DNA from: Anaerolineaceae bacterium
Lineage (GTDB): Bacteria > Chloroflexota > Anaerolineae > Aggregatilineales > Phototrophicaceae
Direction of reading: 5' to 3'
Assembly: GCA_020634115.1 (NCBI GenBank)
Contig: JACKCH010000014.1
Location: 62,001 to 126,000 of the forward strand
DNA: 64,000 bases
Shown: positions 55,309 to 64,000 of the stretch, piece after piece
Numbering within the stretch: the stretch's first letter is position 1
Layout: each line of letters starts with the position of its first letter
Notes under the pieces: generated by a model
What the model was told of the DNA's origin: nothing
Database searches by the model: none
What the model saw: only the letters and a program-made list of their open reading frames with translations
Program-made: the position numbers and the translations under genes

Positions 55309-55953
55309 GTGAAACGAGTCCTCTCCTTCCTCAAATCCAGACGTTTCCGGCGGGTTGTGCTGGTGCTGGTATTCCTCTTCATTCTATTTGAGGTCGGCTT
55401 GGCCGCCGTCATTCACCAGTATGGCCTGACGGATCGTACCCAACCAGCGGACGCGATTGTCGTCCTGGGTGCGGGACTGAATCCGGATAACACCCCTACC
55501 CCTTCCATGATTCGCCGTGCCGACCACGCCGCTACCCTGTTGGAAACCGGAGTCGCCCCCTATATTATCTGCTCCGGCGGGTATCCAGGACGAGCAACGG
55601 TCAGTGAGGCCTCAGCCTGTAAAACGGCATTGCTCGCAGCAGGCGTCCCGGCGGAAGTCATCATCCTGGAAGAAGCCAGCCGCAGTACCGAAGAAAACGC
55701 CCTGGAAACCCAGAAAATCATGCACGCGAACGGTTGGCAGACCGCCGTCATTGTTAGCGACGGCTATCATCTGCTGCGGGCAAGTTGGCTGTTCCAGATG
55801 GCTGGCATCACCGGCTACCCCAGTCCGGTGACCGAAAGCTATCCCACCCCGACTGAGTACTTGATTTCCGTTTTGCGTGAAATGGCCGCACTGCACTGGC
55901 AGGTTATCAAAGGACTGTTCGGGATTCAGGCCACCTTCGTAGGCGGCTTGTAA
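55309..55953 (+). CDS. SanA/YdcF-like membrane protein (DUF218), second copy
   Basis: 214 residues from GTG. Nearly the same N-terminus and domain as the preceding gene (first 34 residues differ at few places), with the full loop LGAGLNPDNTPTPSMIRRADHA, then ICSGGYPGRATVSEA, EEASRSTEENALETQKIM and SDGYHLLRASWLF. A recent tandem duplication, 14 bases apart. The complete copy is more likely the active one. Confidence 0.85.
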   Translation: MKRVLSFLKSRRFRRVVLVLVFLFILFEVGLAAVIHQYGLTDRTQPADAIVVLGAGLNPDNTPTPSMIRRADHAATLLETGVAPYIICSGGYPGRATVSEASACKTALLAAGVPAEVIILEEASRSTEENALETQKIMHANGWQTAVIVSDGYHLLRASWLFQMAGITGYPSPVTESYPTPTEYLISVLREMAALHWQVIKGLFGIQATFVGGL

Positions 55954-56080
55954 GCGTAGGGTGAACGCCGGGCAACCATCCACCAGACACATTTCCTCCC
56001 CTTCTGAGATTGTCATATAATCAAAGTAGCGGCTGTTTCACAGTCGCTCAATATCATCACAATTTCAGGGGGTTTTGAAG

Positions 56081-59000
56081 ATGCGAAAATACCCTTTGCT
56101 CATCTTAGTGAGCATCTTGTTATTAGGGTTCAGTTTTTCCGGCGCAACGGCTTACCAGGAAACCGCGTCGGCTGTGCCATTACAAGTCATTGATTCCCAA
56201 CCCTTCCCCGGCCAGGAACTTGGCCTGAACAGCCCGGTGGTGCTGTACTTTGACCAACCGCTGGACTGCGCCACTGCCCAGGGAACGGTGAGCCTCAGCC
56301 CGGCGCTGCCAGGAGATGTCACCTGTGATGCCGGGAGCGGCGTCCTGACATTTACGCCGGGCGTCCCCTACGAACGGGCAACAGAATACACCCTCACTGT
56401 GAGCACCGCCCTCCGTGGACAGGATTCCGCCGCGCTGCCCGAACCGTACAGCCTGACGTTGAATACGCTCGGCTATCTGGCAGTATCTGACTTTTTACCG
56501 GCGGACAACAGTACCGGAATTGAAACATCAGCCGTGATTACGGTGATCTTCAACCGCCCGGTGGTGCCGTTGGTGACGGTGGAAGACATGAGCACCCTGC
56601 CGAGTCCAATCACGATTGTGCCATCGGTAGCTGGTACGGGTGAATGGCTCAACACATCTATCTATGTATTCCGGCCAGAAACCGCCCTGGCAGGCGGCAC
56701 ATCCTACACGGTCAGTGTGAATGACTCCTTACAGGCGATTGACGGTTCCACCTTGGCCGCGCCCGTGAAATGGTCGTTTACAACGGTTGACCCCGCCGTG
56801 CTGGAGACTTCTCCCCGTGACCAGGCGAGCGATGTTGACCTCGACGATACGATACGAGTCACGTTCAACCAGCCGATGGATCAGGCCAGCGTTGAATCGG
56901 GCTTTTACGTGCGGCCAATCGGGCAGACAGACGGCGCAATTACCGGCCAGTTTGCCTGGAGCGAAGCCGGTACGACGTTCACTTTTCAACCGGACTCCTT
57001 GCTGGCGCTGAATGAGATTTTTGTCGCCGGTTTCCAGACTCCGCCACGTGCGATCACCGGCACAGCAACACTCACCGGGTTTTCGCAGTGGACATTCGCC
57101 ACCGTCCCCTACCCGGCGATTATCGGCACGGATCCGTTTGACGGGCAAACCAATGTTTCACCTTACGGGAATTTCACCATCTATTTCGCGTCCCCGATGG
57201 ATCGCTCCACCATTCTGGACAAGATCACCATCGAACCCGCACCCTGGCGCGACCCGGATGGGTACTACAGCAGCTATAATGACAGCTATAACCTGAACTT
57301 CCCGGTTGAACCGAGTACCACCTATACGATTACCATCGCGCCGGGGATGGCAGATCGATATGGCAACACGATTGATACCCCGCTGACGGTACGCTATACC
57401 AACGCGCCTTATGACCCGGACTTTAACCTGCGTGTGCCGGGCGACGTTGGCCTGTACAACGCCTACAATGACACGACTCAGTTGTTCATCACCCACCGCA
57501 ACCTGAACCAGCTTAACCTTGAGTTGTACAGTGTGCCAACGCAAACATTTACCGGGCAGATTCTAGCGAACGCCTACGGCCCGGCCTATAACTTCATGCC
57601 AAATCCGGCGACCTTACTGCGAAAATGGCAGATGGACGTTTCCGGGCCGCTGAACACGCTCAGTTACGAACTGCTTGACCTGAGTGCCGACGCCGGGACA
57701 ACAGCCGCTTGCCCCGGCGCACCAGCGTCACGGTTAAAGGTGGGCGACACTGCGATTGTCATCACCGACCCCGATCCGGTACGGGCGCGACAGACTCCGC
57801 CGGATGGCGAAATCGTGACACTGCTCTACAAGGACTATCGTCTACCCATCGTTGGTGGGCCAGTCTGCGCCAATGATGCCGTATGGTGGGAAGTCGAGCT
57901 GCGCGATCAGGGACGGGTCTGGGTCGCTGAAGGGCTAGGCGATGAATATTTCTTGAATCTGCTGGTCGCCGGGCAGACGACACCAGTCACCGTGACCAGC
58001 GGGCCGGATACCGGGGCGTTGGCGCCGGGCATTTACCTGCTCCGCGTGTCATCCCCCCTCTACCGGAATAATGAACAGGTTTCGCACTTCCTGCTGGTAG
58101 CCACCGCCAACGTTACCCTGAAATACCAGGCAGACGGTGTGCTAGTGTGGGCAACCGATATGGAAACTGGCCTGCCCATTCCGAACGCCCAGGTGACAAT
58201 CTACGACGAGGCGCAGACCTACTTCCAGGTTGGCACCACCGATGCGGACGGTCTGGCACGAATCGCGATTCCGCGTGTGAGTAACCTGTATAAGTCTATG
58301 GTGGCCGTCGTCAAGACAGATAGCCAGTTCGGGGTTGGCCTGGCGAACTGGTCGGACGGGGTTGATCCCTGGAACTTCGACCAGAACAGCAACTTCTACC
58401 CTGAACAGTACGCCGCCTACGTCTACACCGATAGACCGATCTACCGGCCAGACCAGCCGGTTTACTTCCGGGGCGTGGTGCGCCAACGGGATGACGTGAC
58501 TTACACCCTCCCGCCGTTTGATACCATCCCGGTGAAGATTTACGATGACCAGGGCGACGTGGTGTATGAAAAAGACCTCCCGCTCACGCCATTTGGCACA
58601 TTTAGCGACACCTTCCAGTTGGACGCGGAAGCAGGATTAGGCTACTACCGCGTTGAAGCCACTCTGCCCACAACCGACCCCGATTCATACTACGCGCCCA
58701 GCGGCTCAGTCGGCTTCTCGGTGGCGGAGTTCCGCCTGCCGGAATTCCAGGTGAATGTGACTCCCGAACAGGATGCCGTCGTACAGAGCGACATCATCAA
58801 GGTCGCCGTAGACAGCGCCTACTACTTCGGCGGGGCTGTCTCGAATGCCGATGTCAACTACTCGGTGGTGAGCAATCCATACTTCTTCCGCTACGACGGG
58901 CCAGGCTACTACGACTTTACCGACTACAACTATGATGAGGGGCCGGGCGCGTTCTACGGCGGCTATAGCTCTCAGGTCGCCAGCGGTGAAGGCACAACCG

Positions 59001-62000
59001 ATGACAAGGGCAATCTCATCATCGAAATCCCGGCAGACCTGGAAGACGATACCCAAAGCCAGCAGTTCACGATTGAGGCGACGGTGGCGGATGAAAGCCA
59101 GCAGGTCGTGGCCGGACGAACCAGTGTCATTGTCCACAAAGGGCTGGTCTACATTGGCCTGAGGCCGCAGCGTTACGTCTCAACCGCTGGACAGGAAGCC
59201 GGGATTGATATCATCTCCGTGGACTGGAACAGCGAAGCCGTCGCCGGGCAGTCGATTGACGTGGAAGTCGTCGAGCGGCGCTGGTCGAACGTGCAGGAAG
59301 AAGATGAATCAGGACGCACCATCTGGACATGGGAAGTGGAAGAAATCCCCGTGACCACCGGCAGCGTCACCACCGATGCCGACGGCAAAGCGAGTTTCAC
59401 CTTCACGCCCCCCAACGGCGGTATCTTCAAGACGAAGATCACCACCCGCGACTCGCGGGGCAACGAGGTGGTGTCCTCAACGACGATGTGGGTATCCAGC
59501 CGTGAATATGTATCCTGGCGTCAGCAAAACAGCAACCGGATTGACCTGATCGCCGATCAGGAATCCTATAACGTGGGCGATACGGCGGAAATTCTGATTA
59601 CCTCGCCCTGGCAGGGCAGCGCCGACGCGCTGGTGACAGTCGAGCGCGGGGGCGTCCTCAAGGCGGAACACCTGACGCTGGATAGCAACTCGTATGTTTA
59701 CCGACTGCCGATCACGCCGGATTTCGCGCCGAATGTCTACGTGAGCGTCCTGCTCATGAAGGGCGTGGACGAGAATAACCCGGTGGCGTCGTTCCGCATG
59801 GGGCTGATTCAACTGGGCGTGAACAACGAACAGAAGGAAATCACGATTGCGATCACGCCAGACCGGGAACAAACCGGGCCGCGTGAAACAGTGACCTACA
59901 CCGTGCAGACCACCAACTATACCGGTGCGCCGGTACAGGCCGAAGTCGGAGTCAGCTTAACCGACCTGGCCTCACTCTCGATTGCCGACCCCAACACCGG
60001 GCCAATCCTGAGCTTCTTCTATGGGCAGCAGGGATTGAGCGTGCGTACCGCGTCTACGCTGACGATCAACGCCGACCAGCTAACCCAGACCGTTCTGGAT
60101 ACCATCAAGGGCGGTGGCGGTGGCGGTGGCGAAGCCGGTATCTTCGATATTCGTGGTGAATTCGTGGATACGGCCTACTGGAATGCCACGCTGATCACCG
60201 GCGCAGACGGCACGGCGACCTTCGATGTGACCCTGCCGGATAACCTGACGACCTGGCGGCTCGATGCCCGCGCCGTAACCAGCGGTGCGGACGGCCTGAC
60301 CCTGGTCGGACAGGATACGTTTGACATCCTCAGCACCAAACCGCTGTTAATCCGCCCGGTGACACCGCGTTTCTTCGTGGTGGATGACCAGGTGGTGCTG
60401 GCGGCAGTAGTGAACAACAACACCGGCCAGGATATGCAGACGGAAATCTTCATCGAGGGGAGTGGTTTCACCTTCAATGGCGATGCCCATCAGACCTTCA
60501 CCATCCCCGCCGGGGGACGCCAGCGGGTGGAATGGCCGGTGACGGTGCAGGATGTCAGCGCGATAGACGTGACCTTCTTCGCCAACGGCGGGAACGGCAC
60601 ATATACCGACGCCAGCAAGCCCCCGTTGGGACAGGGGGATGCCCGCCTGATCCCGGTCTACAAGTACGAAGTGCCGGAAACCGTCGGGACAGGCGGTCTG
60701 CTCCGTGAAGGCGGTTCGCGTACCGAGGCGATCAGCCTGCCACGCCGTTTTGACGTGACGCAGGGTGAACTGACGATCAAGATTGACCCCTCACTGGCGG
60801 CCACGACGATTGACGGCCTGGATTACCTGCGGAATTATCCGTACCAGTGTGTTGAGCAGACGGTGAGCCGTTTCCTGCCCAACATCATGACCTACCAGGC
60901 GTTAAACCGACTGAATGTCGCCAACCCGGAACTGGAACAACAACTCAATTCCGGTGTGAACTTCGCCCTGCAACGGTTGTTCGCCCAACAGAAGGTGGAC
61001 GGCGGCTGGGGCTGGTTCGTGAATGATGTCAGCAATCCGGTCACGACGGCCTATGCCTTGATCGGGCTGGCCGAAGCGCGGGATGCCGGGTTCGCCGTGA
61101 GCGACAATGTGATTTCACGGGCGCAGAGCTATCTGCGGACGACCTTCATCACCCCCGGCCCGAATATCGCGCCCTGGCGTTTGAACCGGCAGGCCTTCAC
61201 GCTGTATGCCCTGGCCCGTTCCGGTGCGCCGGACATCGCCCGGACAGCGACCCTCTATGACAGCCGCGCACGGTTGAGCCTGTATGCCGAGGCGTACCTG
61301 GCGCTGACCTTCAGCTACATCAACACCAACGATACCAGCCGGACGGACGTACTGGTTTCCGACCTGGTGAATGCGGCCATCCTGAGCGCAACCGGCGCTC
61401 ACTGGGAAGAGGGTTTTAACGACTACTGGAACTGGAACTCCAACACGCGCACAACCGCGATTGTGCTGGATGCGCTGGTGAAACTGCGCCCGCAGAGCGA
61501 CCTCCTGCCCAACGTGGTGCGCTGGTTGATGATCGCCCGCAAAGCCGACGCCTGGGAAACCACCCAGGAAACCGCCTGGGCGGTGATGGCACTGACCGAC
61601 TGGATGGTGCTGACAGGCGAACTCCAGCCGGATTACCAGTATTCGGCCTCGCTCAATGACTCACTGCTGACACAAGGCACAGCCACGCCGGAAACCGTGC
61701 GGGACAGCGTGAAACTGGTGGTTGAAGTCAGTGATCTCCTGCACGAGGAGGCGAACCGGCTGGTGATCGGGCGGACGGACGGCCCCGGCGTGCTGTATTA
61801 CACGGCGCACCTGCGGGCGTTCCTGCCCGTACCGGAGGTCGAACCGCTCAACCGGGGCATCATCATTGACCGTCGTTATGTCATCCCCGGAACCGATACG
61901 CCCGTGACGGAGGCGCGGGTCGGCGACCTGATCGAGGTACGGTTGACGGTGATCGCGCCCAACGCCCTGCATTACGTGGTGATCGAAGACCCGATCCCGG

Positions 62001-62311
62001 CGGGGACGGAAGGCGTCAACCCCAACCTGAACACGGAGCAACAGGTGGGGACTCGGCCTGGGCTGGATGTCCACAATCCGTTAAGCCGGGGCTGGGGCTG
62101 GTGGTGGTTCAGCAACATCGAGTTCCACGACGAGAAGGTGGTGCTGTACAGCACCTACCTGCCCGCCGGGACTTACGAGTACGTGTACAGTATCCGCGCC
62201 GGGCTGGAAGGGACGTACAATGTGATCCCGCCGACGGGGCAGGAGTTCTACTTCCCCGAAGTGTACGGGCGGGGTGCGGGGAGCGTGTTCACGGTGCTCC
62301 CGGCGGAGTAG
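56081..62311 (+). CDS. Secreted alpha-2-macroglobulin family protein with SH3b insert
   Basis: 2076 residues from ATG at 56081. The N-terminal signal peptide (about 1-27) lacks a lipobox Cys, unlike the E. coli lipoprotein homologue. Four Big_5/SbsA-type Ig domains follow (about 35-450). Next comes a bacterial SH3b-like domain (about 548-624, LKVGDTAIVITDPDPVRARQ...WWEVELRDQGRVWVAEG). Macroglobulin domains follow, with VYTDRPIYRPDQPVYFRG and a glycine run near 1344. The thioester motif CVEQ has its Cys at 1590 within an alpha-toroid domain, and a receptor-binding-like end closes the protein. These proteins trap proteases outside the cell. No partner transglycosylase PbpC is nearby. Confidence 0.92.
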   Translation: MRKYPLLILVSILLLGFSFSGATAYQETASAVPLQVIDSQPFPGQELGLNSPVVLYFDQPLDCATAQGTVSLSPALPGDVTCDAGSGVLTFTPGVPYERATEYTLTVSTALRGQDSAALPEPYSLTLNTLGYLAVSDFLPADNSTGIETSAVITVIFNRPVVPLVTVEDMSTLPSPITIVPSVAGTGEWLNTSIYVFRPETALAGGTSYTVSVNDSLQAIDGSTLAAPVKWSFTTVDPAVLETSPRDQASDVDLDDTIRVTFNQPMDQASVESGFYVRPIGQTDGAITGQFAWSEAGTTFTFQPDSLLALNEIFVAGFQTPPRAITGTATLTGFSQWTFATVPYPAIIGTDPFDGQTNVSPYGNFTIYFASPMDRSTILDKITIEPAPWRDPDGYYSSYNDSYNLNFPVEPSTTYTITIAPGMADRYGNTIDTPLTVRYTNAPYDPDFNLRVPGDVGLYNAYNDTTQLFITHRNLNQLNLELYSVPTQTFTGQILANAYGPAYNFMPNPATLLRKWQMDVSGPLNTLSYELLDLSADAGTTAACPGAPASRLKVGDTAIVITDPDPVRARQTPPDGEIVTLLYKDYRLPIVGGPVCANDAVWWEVELRDQGRVWVAEGLGDEYFLNLLVAGQTTPVTVTSGPDTGALAPGIYLLRVSSPLYRNNEQVSHFLLVATANVTLKYQADGVLVWATDMETGLPIPNAQVTIYDEAQTYFQVGTTDADGLARIAIPRVSNLYKSMVAVVKTDSQFGVGLANWSDGVDPWNFDQNSNFYPEQYAAYVYTDRPIYRPDQPVYFRGVVRQRDDVTYTLPPFDTIPVKIYDDQGDVVYEKDLPLTPFGTFSDTFQLDAEAGLGYYRVEATLPTTDPDSYYAPSGSVGFSVAEFRLPEFQVNVTPEQDAVVQSDIIKVAVDSAYYFGGAVSNADVNYSVVSNPYFFRYDGPGYYDFTDYNYDEGPGAFYGGYSSQVASGEGTTDDKGNLIIEIPADLEDDTQSQQFTIEATVADESQQVVAGRTSVIVHKGLVYIGLRPQRYVSTAGQEAGIDIISVDWNSEAVAGQSIDVEVVERRWSNVQEEDESGRTIWTWEVEEIPVTTGSVTTDADGKASFTFTPPNGGIFKTKITTRDSRGNEVVSSTTMWVSSREYVSWRQQNSNRIDLIADQESYNVGDTAEILITSPWQGSADALVTVERGGVLKAEHLTLDSNSYVYRLPITPDFAPNVYVSVLLMKGVDENNPVASFRMGLIQLGVNNEQKEITIAITPDREQTGPRETVTYTVQTTNYTGAPVQAEVGVSLTDLASLSIADPNTGPILSFFYGQQGLSVRTASTLTINADQLTQTVLDTIKGGGGGGGEAGIFDIRGEFVDTAYWNATLITGADGTATFDVTLPDNLTTWRLDARAVTSGADGLTLVGQDTFDILSTKPLLIRPVTPRFFVVDDQVVLAAVVNNNTGQDMQTEIFIEGSGFTFNGDAHQTFTIPAGGRQRVEWPVTVQDVSAIDVTFFANGGNGTYTDASKPPLGQGDARLIPVYKYEVPETVGTGGLLREGGSRTEAISLPRRFDVTQGELTIKIDPSLAATTIDGLDYLRNYPYQCVEQTVSRFLPNIMTYQALNRLNVANPELEQQLNSGVNFALQRLFAQQKVDGGWGWFVNDVSNPVTTAYALIGLAEARDAGFAVSDNVISRAQSYLRTTFITPGPNIAPWRLNRQAFTLYALARSGAPDIARTATLYDSRARLSLYAEAYLALTFSYINTNDTSRTDVLVSDLVNAAILSATGAHWEEGFNDYWNWNSNTRTTAIVLDALVKLRPQSDLLPNVVRWLMIARKADAWETTQETAWAVMALTDWMVLTGELQPDYQYSASLNDSLLTQGTATPETVRDSVKLVVEVSDLLHEEANRLVIGRTDGPGVLYYTAHLRAFLPVPEVEPLNRGIIIDRRYVIPGTDTPVTEARVGDLIEVRLTVIAPNALHYVVIEDPIPAGTEGVNPNLNTEQQVGTRPGLDVHNPLSRGWGWWWFSNIEFHDEKVVLYSTYLPAGTYEYVYSIRAGLEGTYNVIPPTGQEFYFPEVYGRGAGSVFTVLPAE

Positions 62312-62350
62312 GAAACCGTCACCCCCTTCTTTCGCCTGACTGAATCAAAG

Positions 62351-62384
62351 ACCCCCTTTCCGAGTGTGGAGAGGGGGGTTTTTG
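62351..62384 (+). terminator. Terminator after the macroglobulin gene
   Basis: ACCCCCTTTCC and GGAGAGGGGGGT (one wobble) around a short loop, followed by a T run, 40 bases after the stop. Confidence 0.8.
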
Positions 62385-62539
62385 TTGGGTGTGGAAGGTT
62401 AAAACGTTACAGGGGAAAGGTCAGGCGGGGGAGTCAAAATTGCCGCAAGACGAAAACTCGCGGCGATTGCCGCGATTGCCGCAAGGTGGCTGATTCTGAG
62501 GGGAAAATCGGAGGGTATGAGTCGCGGCGAAGGGGTTCG

Positions 62540-62572
62540 TTTCGCGGCGAAAGGGGTGATTTCGCCGCGAAA
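62540..62572. repeat. Inverted 13-mers forming a hairpin
   Basis: TTTCGCGGCGAAA (62540-62552) and its exact reverse complement TTTCGCCGCGAAA (62560-62572) with a 7-base spacer. A related TCGCGGCGAA lies at 62522-62531. Confidence 0.7.
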
Positions 62573-62763
62573 AGGGGCGAATAGGGCTGAGTTTTGAGGA
62601 AGGGCGACGGCAGGTTGGAAGGTGCATGGGCGTTTTTCCTCATCCGACACGGAGAAAACCCGATAGGAGTGGCAGGCCGTCTGCCGAGCATTAAAATGCC
62701 CGGCAAGGTATTCCAAACCCGCTAAAGGGGTTCAGGGTGAAGGGCAAAATGTTTCCCATTAGT

Positions 62764-62827
62764 GGACAGGGCAGGCCCTGTCCCTACATTGGTTTAACGG
62801 GTGGTGGGCGGCCTTCTGACCGTCCCT
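62764..62827. repeat. Palindromic element ending CCCTAC
   Basis: GGACAGGGC and GCCCTGTCC form a perfect 9-bp stem followed by CTAC (62764-62787); a second imperfect hairpin ends GTCCCTAC at 62827. Same style as the elements at 27780 and 46900. Confidence 0.6.
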
Positions 62828-62834
62828 ACAAGCG

Positions 62835-62983
62835 CAGCATAGCACAAAAGGGTGGGGGATAACCCCTCCCTAACCCTCCTTCAAGGGGACATTCGTCCCC
62901 GTTTCAGTCGCCGTAAACGGGGCGGGAACAGGTTATCCGGGGACAACAGGTCGCCCCGATGAGAACAGCATAGCACAAAAGGG
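62835..62983. repeat. 18-base direct repeat pair
   Basis: CAGCATAGCACAAAAGGG occurs exactly at 62835-62852 and 62966-62983, 131 bases apart, with GC-rich sequence between. Confidence 0.7.
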
Positions 62984-63002
62984 CGGTGCGGTGGGGAATT
63001 TA

Positions 63003-63040
63003 TGTTCAAACATTTGCGCGAAGATTTGTTCAAACGTTTG
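63003..63040. repeat. Two TTCAAACNTTTG boxes
   Basis: TGTTCAAACATTTG (63003-63016) and TGTTCAAACGTTTG (63027-63040) are 24 bases apart; the cores are (near-)palindromes. They could be operator sites for an unseen regulator, but they lie at the 3' end of the methyltransferase relic. Confidence 0.45.
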
Positions 63041-63041
63041 T

Positions 63042-63455
63042 TCATTCCCCCGCCCGTTCGAGGTTGAGCGCCAGGACGCGACGCAGGATTTCCTCGTCGT
63101 CCTCTAATACACTTTCCGGCCAGCCATAGGCGGCGCACACGGCCTGATCGAGCGCGGTGTGCAGTTCATCCAGCCGGGGCGCGAAATCCCCCGCTGCGGC
63201 CTTCACTTTCATGGCTTCTTTGCCGCGCCAGACGTTGAGGGCGTTATACAGGTTGGTGAGGGTGCGGTCTTGAAGCGCCTTCCCGCTCAGTGCCGACGGA
63301 TTCAGCCACGCATCCCGTTCGGCGTGCAACTGTTGGGCGGCGGCGCTGATGGCCTGATATGCCGGGCTGGTCGGGTCTTCTTGGCCGGGCGACCAGGGGA
63401 AAGGGTGACTTTTCGAGAGATTTAAGAGTAGACGATAAAATAAAACACATAGCGT
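63042..63455 (-). pseudogene. C-terminal relic of a DNA methyltransferase (Eco57I/PglX-like)
   Basis: About 137 residues are open between an in-frame TAG at 63456 and the stop, with no proper start; an internal TTG at 63329 gives only 95. Residues read SHPFPWSPGQEDP, WLNPSALSG, LQDRTLTNLYNALNVWRG, LDQAVCAAYGWPESV and DDEEILRRVLALNLERAGE. This is the usual end of large type IIG/TaqI-class or BREX-type adenine methyltransferases (RTLTNLYN, LDxAVxAAYGW, EEILxxLLALNLERA). The catalytic part is gone, so this is a decayed restriction-modification or phage-defence gene. Confidence 0.75.
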
Positions 63456-63511
63456 CTAAATGGACACTGCGTATCAGTATTCCTTGTGGTGATTCCTCAC
63501 AAAGGACCAAA

Positions 63512-64000
63512 ATGAATATCATAAACGAGCAACAGAAGTTGTTAGGTGTGTTTCAAATATCCGAAAGAGACCTTGAAGTTAATCGGCGTGGCGAAGTAAC
63601 AGACCGGCAGCGAGCTATCCTGCGTTCCCACTATGAGTGGTTGACATCACCGCGCGACTATTTGATTTTAGCAGGCGCATGGTTTCTTATAGCATGTTTG
63701 ACCTGCTCATTGCCTGTTCGCTTGTTTACTAACCCTCCAAATATGTTGTTGTATGGCTTTCTCATTATCGTCCCGATATGGCTTCTGATCCGTGAACTGT
63801 TTTCTTGGTATCGTGTTGGTTTTGCGAGAAAAGCCTGGGCATATACCGGTGTCCTTCGCTACACAGAAGTCACAAAGGAGGAGCGATTCGCCGGGATAGG
63901 AAAACTTGTGAGGGTCAAGACAGTCCCCGCTATTCAGGTAGGGGGCAATATATTCTATATTTCCTCCCACAATATGCAGAGGATATTCACCGAAGGACGC
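63512..64000 (+). CDS. Membrane protein, function unknown (3' partial)
   Basis: 163 codons are open to the right edge, from ATG at 63512 with AAAGGA 5 bases upstream. A polar N-terminus (EQQKLLGVFQISERDLEVNRRGEVTDRQRAIL) is followed by two membrane segments (about 50-70 and 78-96) and then a soluble region ending SSHNMQRIFTEG at the window edge. AT-richer than the core genes. Not recognised; the N-terminal pattern with DRQRAIL resembles small sensor-like or DUF membrane proteins, but nothing can be assigned. Confidence 0.65.
   Translation, partial: MNIINEQQKLLGVFQISERDLEVNRRGEVTDRQRAILRSHYEWLTSPRDYLILAGAWFLIACLTCSLPVRLFTNPPNMLLYGFLIIVPIWLLIRELFSWYRVGFARKAWAYTGVLRYTEVTKEERFAGIGKLVRVKTVPAIQVGGNIFYISSHNMQRIFTEGR

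Larger units (their letters stand above)
62385..63041. other. Gene-free, repeat-rich stretch of about 650 bases
   Basis: No credible gene. It holds tandem GCGATTGCC units (about 62464-62481), inverted 13-mers TTTCGCGGCGAAA and TTTCGCCGCGAAA (62540-62572), palindromes ending CCCTAC (62764-62827), an 18-base direct repeat, and two TTCAAACNTTTG boxes. Open frames here are short and follow the GC repeats. Confidence 0.6.

Noticed and set aside
62366..62716. Arg/Gly-rich open frames on both strands after the macroglobulin gene
   Set aside because: They follow the GCGGCGAA repeats and the terminator; low-complexity translations with no start signals.

Overview
The window looks like chromosomal DNA of an uncultured or little-studied bacterium of the Chloroflexota, most likely near the Anaerolineae. 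This is inferred from the GC-rich coding style, the mraZ-to-ftsZ cluster, a B12-dependent ribonucleotide reductase, an SH3b-bearing alpha-2-macroglobulin and short GTAGGG...CCCTAC palindromes. No database search was possible. I saw no rRNA, tRNA, CRISPR array or intact transposon.

Layout. 1-6.2 kb (+): 3' part of a membrane Fe-S oxidoreductase, an alpha-toroid hypothetical, an SPFH protein and a double GNAT acetyltransferase. 6.3-12.3 kb (-): MBL hydrolase, adenosine deaminase, three small genes and secA. 12.5-19.7 kb: aldo/keto reductase, small proteins, a methyltransferase preceded by an AT-rich TIR-lectin gene, an MFS transporter, a phosphodiesterase and uppP. 19.9-24.3 kb: a large sensor kinase with a dead receiver, followed by a receiver-kinase protein. 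24.3-29.0 kb: xseA/xseB, a PIG-L deacetylase with an embedded cyclic-nucleotide domain, bioY and a thiolase.

29.3-45.9 kb (+) is the division and cell wall (dcw) cluster: mraZ, rsmH, ftsL-like, ftsI, mraY, an AT-rich TIR gene, murD, ftsW, murG, two CvpA-like membrane genes, murC, murB, ftsQ, ftsA, ftsZ. murE, murF and ddl are not in it. 45.9-48.6 kb (-) is a large YfhO-like membrane protein carrying an in-frame palindromic repeat. 48.9-53.9 kb is nrdJ with two inteins, the second at the active-site cysteine. 54.1-56.0 kb holds a GvpU-like protein and two tandem SanA/YdcF-like proteins. 56.1-62.3 kb is a secreted alpha-2-macroglobulin. The right end (62.3-64 kb) is repeat-rich and holds the C-terminal relic of a DNA methyltransferase and the 5' part of a membrane protein gene.

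Core genes form a standard growth and envelope set (lipid II synthesis and recycling, septation, secretion, dNTP supply). Laid over it are accessory insertions: two different TIR proteins, a relic of a third TIR start, a restriction-modification relic, inteins, and two families of dispersed repeats. The strongest candidate for an undescribed defence protein is the TIR-LecA-like fusion at 15.1-16.3 kb, followed by the TIR gene inside the dcw cluster.
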